Shown one piece after another: positions 1 to 27,127 of a stretch of DNA of 64,000 nt (positions are counted from its first letter, which is position 1; each line of letters begins with the position of its first letter). This DNA is from Trissonchulus latispiculum (Eukaryota; Nematoda; Enoplea; Enoplida; Ironidae). The stretch spans positions 62,001 to 126,000 of the forward strand of contig JASAND010030611.1 in NCBI GenBank assembly GCA_030248195.1, given 5' to 3'. The notes under the pieces were generated by a model. The model made no database searches and was not told where the DNA came from. It saw only the letters and a list, made by a program, of their open reading frames with translations. A program made the translations under genes and the position numbers.

Positions 1-513
1 TACCGTGCGTTTGTTTTTTTTTTCTCGGTTAATAACGCTTTTCGGAAGTGCTTATGTCAGCGCAGTGTTGGAACGATATGGGCATTTTGGTCCTATACTA
101 CTATTATATGTTGGTAGGCAGGGTCCTCTCATGCAACCTTTTTTTGGTCATTTTGGCACACTGCCAATTTTGGCTCTGTGCCAAGGCCCCAAAGTCGGAC
201 TTTCGCTATTTTGGCACTTCGGTTGTGATCGACTTTTTCACAGGTTAGCAGCTAGATCGGTTTGGTTTGTTTTATTTGAATATTTCGGACTATGCGCGGA
301 ATGTGACGAGGGGGATTTTTTAATTTCGCTCTGGAGCTTTCAGGAGATGGGCCCAAACTTTGCATTTTTTGGCCTGTTTGGGCGAAAAGTTTCTAAGTCC
401 CACTTTTACTAGAAAATGGCCTAAAATCACTAAAAATGGCGTTTTTCGGCCTCGGGGTGGTACCCATATATAGTAAATCGGGGTCGCTGAAAACGATGAG
501 CATACTGCCGATA
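1..513. repeat. Head segment of the array-bearing element, copy A
   Basis: The sequence matches 3823-4334 closely along its length. Both end in the same stretch (GTACCCATATATAGTAAATC, then CATACTGCCGA) where the tandem arrays start. Open frames in this segment occur in both copies but differ by indels, so I do not call a gene. Confidence 0.75.
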
Positions 514-599
514 CCGCCCGAAGTGACCACTGGTCAGCATGGCTCCCGTGGTTCCTCGCCCAGGGTCAAAGTAGGGAAAACTCACCATAAACAGCATTT

Positions 600-2795
600 T
601 TCGGGGTTTTAGTCGGTGGCATATATAGTAAATCGACTACGCTCGTTTCAATGGGCATATTGTTGAAACCGATGGGAGTGACCAGTGGTCACTACGGCCT
701 ATGGGGCCCACTGACCACTGGTCAAACCCTTTAAAACAGCGTTTTTCTGCTTTTTGGTTGGGGGCATATATAGTAAATCGACTACGCTCGTTTCAATGGG
801 CATATTGTCGAAAACGATGGGAGTGACCAGTGGTCACTACGGCCTATGGGGCCCACTGACCACTGGTCAAACCCTTTAAAACAGCGTTTTTCAGCTTTTT
901 GGTTGGGGGCACATATAGTAAATCGACTACGCTCGTTTCAATGGGCATATTGCCGAAACCGATGGGAGTGACCAGTGGTCACTACGGCCTATGGGGCCCA
1001 CTGACCACTGGTCAAACCCTTTAAAACAGCGTTTTTCAGCTTTTTGGTTGAGGGCATATATAGTAAATCGACTACGCTCGTTTCAATGGGCATATTGCCG
1101 AAACCGATGGGAGTGACCAGTGGTCACTACGGCCTACGGGGCCCACTGACCACTGGTCAAACCCCTTAAAACAGCGTTTTTCTGCTTTTTGGTTGGGGGC
1201 ATATACAGTAAATCGACTACGCTCGTTTCAATGGGCATATTGCCGAAATCGAGGGAAGTGACCAGTGGTCACTACGGTCTATGGGGCCTATTGACCAGTG
1301 GTCGAAACCCTTGAAACAGCGTTTTTCGGCGTTTTGGATGGGGGCATATATAGTAAGTCGACTACGCTCGTTTCAATGGGCATATTGCCGAAACCGATGG
1401 GAGTGACCAGTGGTCACTACGGCCTACGGGGCCCACTGACCACTGGTCAAACCCCTTAAAACAGCGTTTTTCTGCTTTTTGGTTGGGGGCATGGCATATA
1501 TAGTAAATCGACTACGCTCGTTTCAATGGGCATATTGTCGAAAACGATGGGAGTGACCAGTGGTCACTACGGCCTATGGGGCCCACTGACCACTGGTCAA
1601 ACCCTTTAAAACAGCGTTTTTCAGCTTTTTGGTTGAGGGCATATATAGTAAATCGACTACGCTCGTTTCAATGGGCATATTGCCGAAACCGATGGGAGTG
1701 ACCAGTGGTCACTACGGTCTATGGGGCCTATTGACCAGTGGCCGAACCCCTTGAAACAGCGCTTTTCGGCGTTTTGGTTGGGGGCATTTATAGTAAATCG
1801 ACTCCGCTCGTTTCAATGGGCATATTGCCGAAATCGAGGGAAGTGACCAGTGGTCACTACGGTCTATGGGGCCTATTGACCAGTGGTCGAAACCCTTGAA
1901 ACAGCGTTTTTCGGCGCTTTGGTTGGGGGCATATATAGTAAATCGACTACGCTCGTTTCAATGGGCATATTGCCGAAACCGATGGGAGTGACCAGTGGTC
2001 ACTACGACCTACGGGGCCCACTGACCACTAGTCAAACCCCTTAAAACAGCGTTTTTCTGCTTTTTGGTTGGGGGCATATATAGTAAATCGACTACGCTCG
2101 TTTCAATGGGCATATTGTTGAAACCGATGGGAGTGACCAGTGGTCACTACGGCCTATGGGGCCCACTGACCACTGGTCAAACCCTTTAAAACAGCGTTTT
2201 TCAGCTTTTTGGTTGGGGGCATATATAGTAAATCGACTACGCTCGTTTCAATGGGCATATTGCCGAAACCGATGGGAGTGACCAGTGGTCACTACGGCCT
2301 ACGGGGCCCACTGACCACTGGTCAAACCCCTTAAAACAGCGTTTTTCTGCTTTTTGGTTGGGGGCATATATAGTAAATCGACTACGCTCGTTTCAATGGG
2401 CATATTGTCGAAAACGATGGGAGTGACCAGTGGTCACTACGGCCTATGGGGCCCACTGACCACTGGTCAAACCCTTTAAAACAGTGTTTTTCAGCTTTTT
2501 GGTTGAGGGCATATATAGTAAATCGACTACGCTCGTTTCAATGGGCATATTGCCGAATCCGATGGGAGTGACCAGTGGTCACTACGGTCTATGGGGCCTA
2601 TTGACCAGTGGCCGAACCCCTTGAAACAGCGCTTTTCGGCATTTTGGTTGGGGGCATTTATAGTAAATCGACTACGCTCGTTTCAATGGGCATATTGACG
2701 AAATCGAAGAAGTGACCAGTGGTCACTGTGGCCTATGGGCCTCAGTGACCACTGGTCAAACCCCCTAAAACAGCGTTTTTCGGCCCTCTGGCGGT
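600..2795. repeat. 145-bp tandem array, about 15 units
   Basis: The landmark GTAAATCGACTACGCTCG recurs with its GACTACG at 634, 780, 925, 1070, 1215, 1360, 1510, 1655, 1800, 1945, 2090, 2235, 2380, 2525 and 2670. This is a 145-bp period with one 150-bp exception at 1360-1510, caused by a 5-bp duplication. Each unit carries the inverted pair TGACCAGTGGTCA and TGACCACTGGTCA about 20 bases apart. At least two unit subtypes exist. The four-unit run starting at 1360 resembles the run starting at about 2235, which suggests a higher-order repeat of about 870 bp. Confidence 0.95.
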
Positions 2796-3056
2796 ACCCA
2801 AACAGTAAATCCGTGTCGCTGAACACGATGGGCATACTGTCGAAGTTCTTTGGCGAGGCGAAAAAGTTTTCTCCTTATACCACCCACAAACAGAGGTTGC
2901 AGCGGCCGAAGCTTGGGGCGGAGGTGAGAATTCAGTGGCACTTATATTTATATAATCACTTTTCTGCTCTACCTACGGCACTGTTCAAGCTCCTTGTATC
3001 CATTGCCGCATTGCTGGAAAGGGATCCTTTAAAATGACAGAAGGAGAAGTAATAAA

Positions 3057-3240
3057 AATGCTCCTCCGGAGCATGAAAAAGTAATATGGGTGGTGGTGAG
3101 GTTGTAAAATCTAGAGAGGACTAGTCTTAAAAATGCTTAATATGGGGGCTAGGTTCAAAAAAAGAAGAGGACTAGGTTGTGGGCGAATTAATATGGGCAC
3201 AGCTTCGCCGAGCAACCCATATTCTCGGGCTTTCACGCTT
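3057..3240 (+). repeat. Short module with TAATATGGG motifs, copy 1 of 4
   Basis: The module starts at the palindromic GCTCCTCCGGAGC. It contains four TAATATGGG-like motifs and ends with AATATGGG...CCCATATT, an inverted pair around a GC-rich loop. Near-identical copies lie at 5682-5866 on the same strand and at 8045-8220 and 8284-8466 on the opposite strand. Confidence 0.85.
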
Positions 3241-3613
3241 CGCCGTGGCGATGGTCATATACAAAGCCATTATTGCCAGTCAATATGAACAATTCCAGCA
3301 GTTAAACAATCGCTGCAAGTTGCTTGCTTATATATACGTAAACTATATAGTAATTTGGTTGTGCTGGACTAAGGCAAGCAACTGAAAGAACCAAGGCTAT
3401 GATTGTAACGCTAACGGTTTAATAGAAATAGAAGATCGTCGGAGAGAGTCCTGAAATTATTGTTGAAATATAGACTTTTCTTATAAATGGTTAGAATGCA
3501 CAGTAAATATTAAGAGTTTATCGAAAGAAATGTTTGCTTCCACTAAAACTCGTTTATCATAGTTGTATATTATTTACGCACCGTAACTAAAACTGAACAC
3601 TGGTATATATATA

Positions 3614-3650
3614 ATTATGTAGGGTCGCGATAGCGCCCCTACATAATATG
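3614..3650. repeat. Hairpin inverted repeat between the two element copies
   Basis: ATTATGTAGGG is followed, after a short loop, by CCCTACATAAT. The surrounding stretch 3606-3822 lies between copies A and B. I recognise nothing else in it. Confidence 0.6.
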
Positions 3651-4339
3651 GGTGTAAAGGCGTCTGCGCGGCCCCTGGAGACCGTGTGGGCCTGGTGCCA
3701 GCTAATTAGAGGTCCGGGAGGGGTAAAAAGGTTACCATCGTAAAGTACTCGAGTAGTACTACAAGTATCACCATACTTTTGGTTAAAATTCGGAACTTCG
3801 AAATTTTGCACTAGGCGATAGTTACCGTGCGGTTGTTTTTTTTCTCGGTTAATAACGCTTATTGGAAGTGCATTTTCTAGCGAAGTGTTGGAACGGTGTG
3901 GGCATTTTGGTCCAATGCTACTATGATATGTTGGTAGACAGTATCCCCCCATGCTACCAAACGAAGGTCATTTTGGCACTCGGCCAACTTTGGCTCTGTG
4001 CCAAGTCCCCAAAGTCGGACTTTCGCTATTTTGGCACTTCGGTTGAAATCAACTTTTTTCACAGGCTAGCAGCTAGATCGGTTTGGTTTATTTTATTTGA
4101 ATATTTGGGACTATGCGCTCAAAGTAACGAGGGGGATTTTTTAATTTCGCTCTGTAGCTTTCAGGAGATGGGCCCAAACTTTGCATTTTTTGGCCTGTTT
4201 GGGCGAAAAGTTTCCAAGTCCCACTTTTACTAGAAATGGCCTAAAAGTCACTAAAAATGGCGTTTTTCGGCCGTTTGGTGGTACCCATATATAGTAAATC
4301 GGGGTCGCGGAAAACGATGAGCATACTGCCGAGGTCGGT

Positions 4340-4973
4340 GGATGTGACCCCTGACCCACACCGCCCACCCACAGTGGGTCCGGTGTGGGTCAAAAATGAA
4401 AGTCTTCAAAAGTGGTCATGTTTGGTATCAAATGAAAGCCCTTGGCGAGGCGATCAACTTTTGTCATTATGCCACCCACAAAAAGTGGCTCCACCGACCT
4501 GTGGGCGGGTGCCCCACCCGCAGTGGGTCCGGTGTGGGTCAAAAATGAAAGTCTTCAAAAGTGGTCAAGTTGGGTGTCAAATGAAAGCCCTTGGCGAGGC
4601 GATCAACTTTTGTCATTATACCACCCACGAAAAGTGGCCCCACCGACTTGTGGGTAGGTGCCCCACCCACAGTGGGTCCGGTGTGGGACAAAAATGAAAG
4701 TCTTCAAAAGTGGTCAAGTAGGGTATCAAATGAAAGCCCTTGGCGAGGCGATCAACTTTTGTCATTATGCCACCCACAAAAAGTGGCTCCACCGACCTGT
4801 GGGTGGGTGCCCCACCCACAGTGGGTCCGGTGTGGGTCAAAAATGAAAGTCTTCAAAAGTGGTCAAGTTGGGTATCAAATGAAAGCCCTTGGCGAGGCGA
4901 TCAACTTTTGTCATTATGCCACCGTTAAAAAGTGGACCCACCGACCTGTGGGTGGGTGCCCCACCCACAATGG
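4340..4973. repeat. 149-bp tandem array, four units plus one beyond the MITE
   Basis: ATGAAAGTCTTC starts at 4396, 4545, 4694 and 4843, exactly 149 bases apart. A fifth unit, with CTGAAAGTCTTC, begins at about 5407 after the inserted MITE. Units contain GTGGGTCCGGTGTGGGTC and TTGGCGAGGCGATCAAC. The period is not a multiple of three, so the open frames crossing the units shift frame from unit to unit and are not genes. Confidence 0.95.
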
Positions 4974-5383
4974 GCTGGCTTATTTTTAGGCCAAAATTTA
5001 TGGGGGGGGTGCGATATGGGGGGGGGCTCAAAGTTGCCCCCCCCATCGATGGGGGGGGCTCACCAAAAGTGGGGGGCATATTTTTGGAAAAAATTTTGCA
5101 AATTTTTACGTTTTTTGTGTAAAAATTGCCAAAAATCGCTAAAAAATGACTAATTTTAGGTGTTTTTTACGCTAAAATAGCTAAAATTTGGTTAAAATTC
5201 CGGCGAAGCCGGAAAAATTTTTGAAAATTTAGGGTAAAAATGGTGAAATCTGGCAATTTTTTGGCTTATGGGGGGGGAGGTAAAAATTTATGGGGGGGCT
5301 TTTATTGGGGGGGGAACCTCGAATGGGGGTGGGAGGTTGCCGAGTGGGGGGGCCCCCCACCCCCCCCCAGTAAAAATAAGCCA
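4974..5383. mobile_element. MITE with TIR CTGGCTTATTTTTA
   Basis: The element starts CTGGCTTATTTTTA and ends TAAAAATAAGCCAG. It lies inside one 149-bp array unit; AATGGG on the left and AGTGGG on the right suggest a short target duplication. The interior is rich in G runs on the top strand and has no coding capacity. The element enclosing the Gypsy insertion at 12515-17478 has the same ends. Confidence 0.75.
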
Positions 5384-5681
5384 GAGTGGGTCCGGTGTGG
5401 GTCAAAACTGAAAGTCTTCAAAAGTGGTCATGTTTGGTATCAAATGAAAGCCCTTGGCGAGGCGACTTTTGAGCTTTTGAGGACTTTTGAGGCGACCCAC
5501 GGCTGACCAGATCTAGTTCAACTGGTTCAAAATTGAAGCTGTTCCCGGTTCAAGCTGCTGGAGATAGCTGGAAGGCTAAAATTTTGCATACAAATTGCCT
5601 ACGGCATTTTTCAAGCTCCTTATATAAGTAAGCACACAACTGGAAAGGGAACCTTTAAAACGACAGAAGGACAAGTAATTA

Positions 5682-5866
5682 AAATGCTCCTCCGGAGCAT
5701 GAAAAAGTAATATGGGTGGTGGTGAGGTTGTAAAATCAAGAGAGGACTAGTCTTAAAAATGCTTAATATGGGGCTAGGTTCAAAAAAAGAAGAGGACTAG
5801 GTTGTGGGCGAATTAATATGGGCACAGCTTCGCCGAGCAACCCATATTCGCGGGCTTTCACGCTTC
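5682..5866 (+). repeat. Short module with TAATATGGG motifs, copy 2 of 4
   Basis: This is nearly identical to 3057-3240, including the CTCCGGAG palindrome and the terminal AATATGGG...CCCATATT inverted pair. Confidence 0.85.
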
Positions 5867-5975
5867 GCCATGGCGATTGTCATATACAAAGCGATTAATG
5901 TCGGCAATAACAACAATTCCAGCAGTTCAACAATCGCTGCAAGTTGCTTGATAAAAAGTTAGATTAGCTAGGTAT

Positions 5976-7732
5976 TAGGGATCGACCGGAATTCCGGTTC
6001 CGGTTCCGGTACTTTTTGGTTCCGGTTCCGGTTCCGGTTCCGGTTTTTGAAAACGTACCGGAACCAGAACCAATTTTAGCGTATTATCAAAAGTGAAATT
6101 TTATTAAAATTTTCAGAAATTTTATAAAATTTCTTTTAACATTTTGAAAAATCGCGAATCTCTTGTAAGCAGAATATTACTTTCTCAAAAATTTTCGCCT
6201 GCGGCGCTATTGCATTATATACTTAACTTGGAATGTTTAGATTTATTAATAATTATCTAGTACCTTATCGTTAATTATTATGAATATTTATTACGTATAT
6301 GATCAAAATATTACGCACTTAAATATAATTTAGAAATTAAAAATAGAGCACAAGCCCGCCGATTCGATTGCTATTAGCTTTTTGATAGATACCTTATTGG
6401 AATATATTGAAGCCTTGGCGTAAACCTATGCTATTTCAAAGATTAGTGCACTGTTGCATAATTAGATGTCAGTTTTAGCTCAACTATTGTTTAAATAGTA
6501 GGCAATAAGCTTTTTGCTGTTTGTTTTGTATATATATATATATATAAATATAGTGCAGAGTGCAACAAAAATATTAAAAAATTATGGATGGAACAAATAG
6601 AAGGGTTTTTAACTACTTGAAGAAATGTCATTATATAAATTTGAAAATGCTGATGAAGCTAGCCAAAAAAGAGAAATGCCGCTAGACGAATTTAAGTTTA
6701 ATTCAATTTTTTTTGAAACTTGTGAAAAATACTTTACTGTTCTTATAAATGGTAAAAGGTTATATATTGCTATCAGCGACAAAAGATCTGCAGAAAAGTG
6801 CAAAGATTTACCTTTTACTCAGAAAACTCTAATAATCGTAAAGTAATTATTGATATAGTTATTAATTACTAGTTCAGGTCACCCAAAATTTAAAACTTGA
6901 TATTCCAAACAAGTCCAATTACAATTCCGATACAGCCAAATCTTATAGTATATAATTACGGGAACAGTAATTTTCAGAAAAATTATTTTAATTTATCTAT
7001 TGACTACAAAGAGAATAAATGCTCGTTATATTCGCAACAATTTTTTTATATTTTGTTTTGAAAATGCTGAAACTTTTCTTGGAGCTCTAGTAAAGTCGTA
7101 TATAATTTCTAATTATGACTAGAAATTGTCAGGCAACTCAGATAAAAACTAAACATGTTTCTGGCTTATTTTTCCGAAAGCTCGCTCGCAGGCATTTCTA
7201 TTTCTACCAATTTATTTCAATTAATTTAATATTCAGTTTAACTAAGAAATTAATTTTTATTTGCCTGCCAGTAAATATCCTTTAGAAGTCAAATCGCAAT
7301 CAATTAAATCATTCATCGAAATTCGATTTAATAAAGTAGATAAAATAAAACCTTTTGTTGAGCATGTGCTCGAATAATCATAAACATATATAGACAACAT
7401 GTTCATAATTTATTCATACCGTGTATATAATTAATGTTTTAAATCTATTGTAATTACATAAAGTTTAACTATATAATAAGACAAAATTCTCATAATAAAT
7501 TGTAAGTTTCGTATTCGTGCATTGAAATACAAAATACAATTTTAGAAAGCTATTATAATGTTGTAGTAGCTACAAAAAAGCGAAAAATCGTGAAAAAATT
7601 GTCCAAATCGTCAGAAAAAATTTTCGATTTTTGTAGTGTTAAAGAGCTGGTTCCGGTTCCGGTTCCGGTTCCGGTTCCGGTTTTTTAAAGCCAGTTCCGG
7701 TTCCGGTTTTTTGGAGTTCCGGTCGATCCCTA
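5976..7732. mobile_element. Non-autonomous hAT-like transposon
   Basis: The element begins TAGGGATCGACCGGAA and ends TTCCGGTCGATCCCTA. It is flanked by the perfect 8-bp direct repeat CTAGGTAT (5968-5975 and 7733-7740). Both ends have subterminal GGTTCC iterations (about 5990-6050 and 7650-7715). An 8-bp target duplication and a TAGGG terminus fit the hAT superfamily. At 1757 bp with only a 73-codon frame inside (6625-6846, unrecognised), it lacks a transposase. The copy A sequence shows the empty site. Confidence 0.85.
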
Positions 7733-8044
7733 CTAGGTATATATACGTAAACTATATAGTAATTTGGTTGTGCTGGACTACGGCAAGCAACGAGAAAAAA
7801 AATCAAGGCTATGATTGTAAAGCTAGCGGTTCAATGGAAATAGAAGATCGTCGGAGAGTCCTGAAATTATTGTTGAAATATAGGCTTTTCTTATAAATGG
7901 TTAAAATGCACACTAATAATAAGAGTTTGTTGAAACAAATGTTTGCTTCCATTAAAACTCGTTAATCAGAGTTGTATATATTATTTACGCACCGTAACTA
8001 AATCTGAACACTGGTATACGTTTGTGTATGTGTATAACTTCTTC

Positions 8045-8220
8045 AGTCCGCGAATATGGGTTGCTCGGCGAAGCTGTGCCCATATTAATTCGCCCACAAC
8101 CTAGTCCTCTTCTTTTTTTGAACCTAGCCCCATATTAAGCATTTTTAAGACTAGTCCTCTCTTGATTTTACAACCTCACCACCACCCATATTACTTTTTC
8201 ATGCTCCGGAGGAGCATTTT
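8045..8220 (-). repeat. Short module, inverted copy 3 of 4
   Basis: This is the reverse complement of the 3057-3240 module. It is followed after an AT-rich (TATA)n spacer by a second inverted copy, so the two form a direct tandem with a repeat length of about 240 bp. Confidence 0.85.
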
Positions 8221-8283
8221 AATTACTTGTATATATATATACGTATATATATACGTAATACGTATGTATATAACTTTTTCAGT

Positions 8284-8466
8284 CCGCGAATATGGGTTGC
8301 TCGGCGAAGCTGTGCCCATATTAATTCGCCCACAACCTAGTCCTCGTCCTTTTTTGAACCTAGCCCCCATATTAAGCATTTTTAAGACTAGTCCTCTCTA
8401 AATTTTACAACCTCACCACCACCCATATTACTTTTTCATGCTCCGGAGGAGCATTTTTATTACTTG
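8284..8466 (-). repeat. Short module, inverted copy 4 of 4
   Basis: This is the reverse complement of the 3057-3240 module and the copy nearest the first DCLK exon in the window, about 230 bases upstream of it. Confidence 0.85.
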
Positions 8467-8694
8467 TATACTATATACATTTTAGTTTCGTATTTTGCTT
8501 TAGTTGTTTTATCATTATAAGATATAAACTTTTTAATGTTTAACGGCTTACAAACATTTCAGCAAGACAGCATTTATACCTGCAATTTTGCATTGCACAG
8601 GAAAACAGCACTTCGCTGTCTGAGCTTTAAAATTGTTTGCTACTTTTTTCAGTGTCGCGCATTGGTATTTATTGCTTGTTTTTTTATTATTTAG

Positions 8695-24156
<15,462 letters not shown>

Positions 24157-24626
24157 TCTTTTCCTTCCTTCCTTCCTTTTTATCTGTTTAATTTGCTGAG
24201 CTTTGTCGTTGTCTTTTTTCTAGAATCTTAGAATCCTCCACTCTTCATTGTTTTGTTTGTTGGATGTAGCCAATTAATATTATCTATTTGCCTTTTTTCT
24301 TATGTTAAATTTCGTCCACTTTTCTGTTTTTCCCCTTCCTTCCTGTTGTACCTATTTTCAGTTGTGTGGAAATGTTGTGTGTTATTTTATTTGTTGCTCA
24401 TCATGCTTTCCCTTTCGATGCAATTGGTTTTGTTTCCTCTATAACAATGTGTCCGAATGTGTTTGCTGTTATAAAACTTTGATCGAGTGTGCGATTCTGA
24501 AATAACTTTTATTCCAAATTCCTAAGTTGTGGATTCTGAAGGTCAAGAGATTTACGAAGTAAATTTACTATTTACGAAGTGTACCAACCTACCTGCTTTG
24601 TTGAGCTGTCAGTGTGCCAAAATGCA

Positions 24627-24632
24627 AATAAA
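24627..24632 (+). terminator. Probable poly(A) signal of DCLK
   Basis: AATAAA lies 471 bases past the TAG of the second last exon. The sequence between is T-rich, as in 3' UTRs. No cDNA support is available. Confidence 0.55.
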
Positions 24633-24639
24633 ATGAATT

Positions 24640-26800
24640 TGTTTGTTAAATGTTGGTTTGATTGCTGACATTGTCTTTTTTAGTGTTTATGGCTTACTTA
24701 TATATTGTGTACATTTCATCTGTATGTTCCCACATACAATTGTTTGTATTATTATTGAAACGGTGGCATTTATACGTTGTATGTACGTACCGCTTGTTTG
24801 CAGAATTGTGTACTTATTTGTGTCTTTTGTTTAATTTTGCTGTGTTGTAGTTTAGTTTAGCTTTTTTCAGCTGTTAAGTTTATTGCTGTCGAAAATTTCT
24901 CCTATATTATAGTTTCCTACGTAAACGAACAGAAATTGGATTCGTGTTTGAGTTCGTTAGCTTTAAAAAAAACTAACAGATATATAACTCTATTTGGCGA
25001 ACATTTTTGGTGTGTTATGTATTTACAGTTTTTCTGTTTTATTTTTAGCTTTATTGTCGCATGATCTTCAGTATTATGTAATTACTGAATCAATTTTGCT
25101 TTTCATTTGAACTTACGTTAGTTAGGTGTGATTCTGATTTTGTACTGACTTTTGTCCATTTTGTAAGAATAAGTTTAATTTTGTAAAACAAACTTGTGAT
25201 TTTCGTCAACTACAGAAAGCTTATTTAGGAAGCAGCATCATTTACTAAATTTTTGAAAGCTAAACTTTTGTAGTAATCTATCCCATTATTTTTGTAGCTT
25301 TAGGTTTTGCGTTTTTGTTATGCTTTTGCTGTTGTACATAGATATGATAATGATATAACTGTGGTGTGTTATGGAGCGGGGACTTTTGTTTTAGGCTTTT
25401 TATGAAATTGTTGCGACTATGTAATCGACTTGTGATAGCACATTGTTATTGGTGGTGCACTGCGATTGATTATGCATTGCTTATTCATGCAGTTATAGTA
25501 AATTTTTTAACATTATTGCAGCAGTTGGTTATCCTTAGTCTTTAGCGAATAATGACTAAGAAAGATAAGCTCAGAAAGAATTTGACGCGTAGTCGCCTCC
25601 GTCCGTTTTACATTTTTGATGAAGCTAATAAAGCTAATGTACGCGATGGATTAAAAGCCTCCAGTTTGTCATTGCCGCGTATGTACTCAACGCAGTTGAG
25701 AAGAATGCATGTATGCTGGCATGGCATCACTAAGATGCCACTGAGATGAACTAGCGGAAAGCAAATTTAGTTGGGCCAAGTTAGCTATTAGCTGGCTCAA
25801 ATATTTCTCAATACCGGCCCGGTTGGATTCGCATGGCCGGTAAGCGGGACTAGTCTTGTCAAAGCGGACCCGGGCGAGCAAAAATTCATGTGGTCTCGTC
25901 GCGGGGATATATATGGTTATCAGCCAAAATAACATGAACTACGAATGAATTTGAATTTTTTCGATTTTGTATTCCTAAAATCCTTTCGGATAATGTTGCG
26001 ATAATCTTTATATATACTGTTTGATATCTAACTTTGCAATGTATGTCATAATTGTGATGTTCCAGGCGGCTTATATTTATTATCAGATCCAGGCGGCTTA
26101 TATTGATTATCAGATTCAGTTTCAGACCAGCTAAGTAAGTAGTGAGTTTCAGTTTCAGTCAGAAAGCTTAACAAGAGTGCATAATTGCACTATATACTAG
26201 ACGATAATCTTCTATAATATAAGGAATTAATTATGGACTCCTATTAACAATTTTCAGTTACAGTCAACTGCTGGTTGGAATTTCAGTTTTAGTTTCAAAT
26301 TCAGTTTCAGGATCAGGGCTCATCCCATACATATACTTTCAGTTTTAATTTCAGGCCCAAACTAAATTTTCGGAACTTCGTGTATATGCAAATATGCAAT
26401 AATATCTATATCAATAATTTAAACCTTGTCGAACTTCTGACAATTACATATATCTTTTTTGAGCTAGGCCTATTATGATGTAACCCTATAGAACTATGAA
26501 TTATATATTTGCAAAGCTTGCAATGATAAAATTACATTCATAGCAAAAAACTTCAATTAATAAACTTTTTTACAGTCAATGCAAAAACTTCAGTTTGTAA
26601 ACAATTTTGTTCTTATATTAGGTATCTAAAAATACACGTGTGAATAATTTAGCATGAATATATTGAATTTCCATGTCAAAATGTTTTACGCGAATATTGA
26701 GGTAACTGAACACAATTTTGAAGTTTAAGTTTCGTTTTCTGTGCCCAGGAAAAATAAGCTTATATAAGTTGTAATTTAGAACTTATATATATGTCGTAGT
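24640..26800. other. AT-rich intergenic sequence, no recognised gene
   Basis: Only short frames occur (longest 65 codons at 25552-25749, with no family resemblance). A few CAGTTTCAG iterations lie at 26110-26340. Nothing else stands out. Confidence 0.6.
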
Positions 26801-27127
26801 AATTCTGTATTCAGTAAATACTGTATTTACTGTCCGATTTCAGTAAATACGGTATTTACTAGTAAGAATGGTATTTTCTTTAAACGTCCTATCTTTACAC
26901 GTAAATACTATTTTTACTGAAACTTCCAGTAAATACTGTACTTTATCTTAAACGTTTTTATCTTTGTGTGTGGCTGGGGTAACAAAGGGTATGCCGACGT
27001 CATATTTAAAGTCAAAAGATAGGTCATGCATAATCACAATATTTACAAAGGGGGTGCATGATGATAAACTTCAGAAGTTTAAAACATTCGTTTACAAAAT
27101 TAAAAATACATTAATGTTAATACAGTT

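Larger units (their letters stand above)
1..3605. mobile_element. Array-bearing repeat element, copy A (left end at or beyond window edge)
   Basis: This copy has a unique head (1 to about 513), a 145-bp tandem array, and a tail (about 2845-3605) that includes the short module at 3057-3240. A second copy starts at 3823 with the same head, a different array and the same tail. The head begins near TACCGTGCG and the tail ends near GCACCGTAAC, which looks like a degenerate terminal inverted repeat, but similarity between the copies continues about 18 bases past that point, so the true ends are unsure. No transposase is visible. It could be a non-autonomous DNA transposon, or one unit of a larger tandem segmental duplication. 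Confidence 0.6.
3823..8016. mobile_element. Array-bearing repeat element, copy B, interrupted by two insertions
   Basis: The head 3823-4334 matches 1-513. The tail 5560-5958 plus 7741-8016 matches copy A at about 2960-3605. The interior holds a 149-bp array rather than the 145-bp array of copy A. A MITE at 4974-5383 splits the array and a hAT element at 5976-7732 splits the tail. On either side of the hAT element the tail rejoins as in copy A (3330-3345). Confidence 0.65.

Noticed and set aside
600..2795. CRISPR-like regular repeats
   Set aside because: The units are contiguous 145-bp satellites without unique spacers, in an animal genome.
4257..5122. Overlapping open frames of 60-146 codons on both strands
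   Set aside because: They run through the 149-bp tandem units. The same peptides recur in rotating frames because 149 is not a multiple of three.
8162..8401. Open frames upstream of DCLK on both strands
   Set aside because: They cover the inverted short modules; the same frames occur in the other copies of the repeat.
8653..8694. Earlier acceptor for the first DCLK exon after TTTTTTCAG
   Set aside because: It would put an in-frame TAG at 8692 before the conserved sequence.
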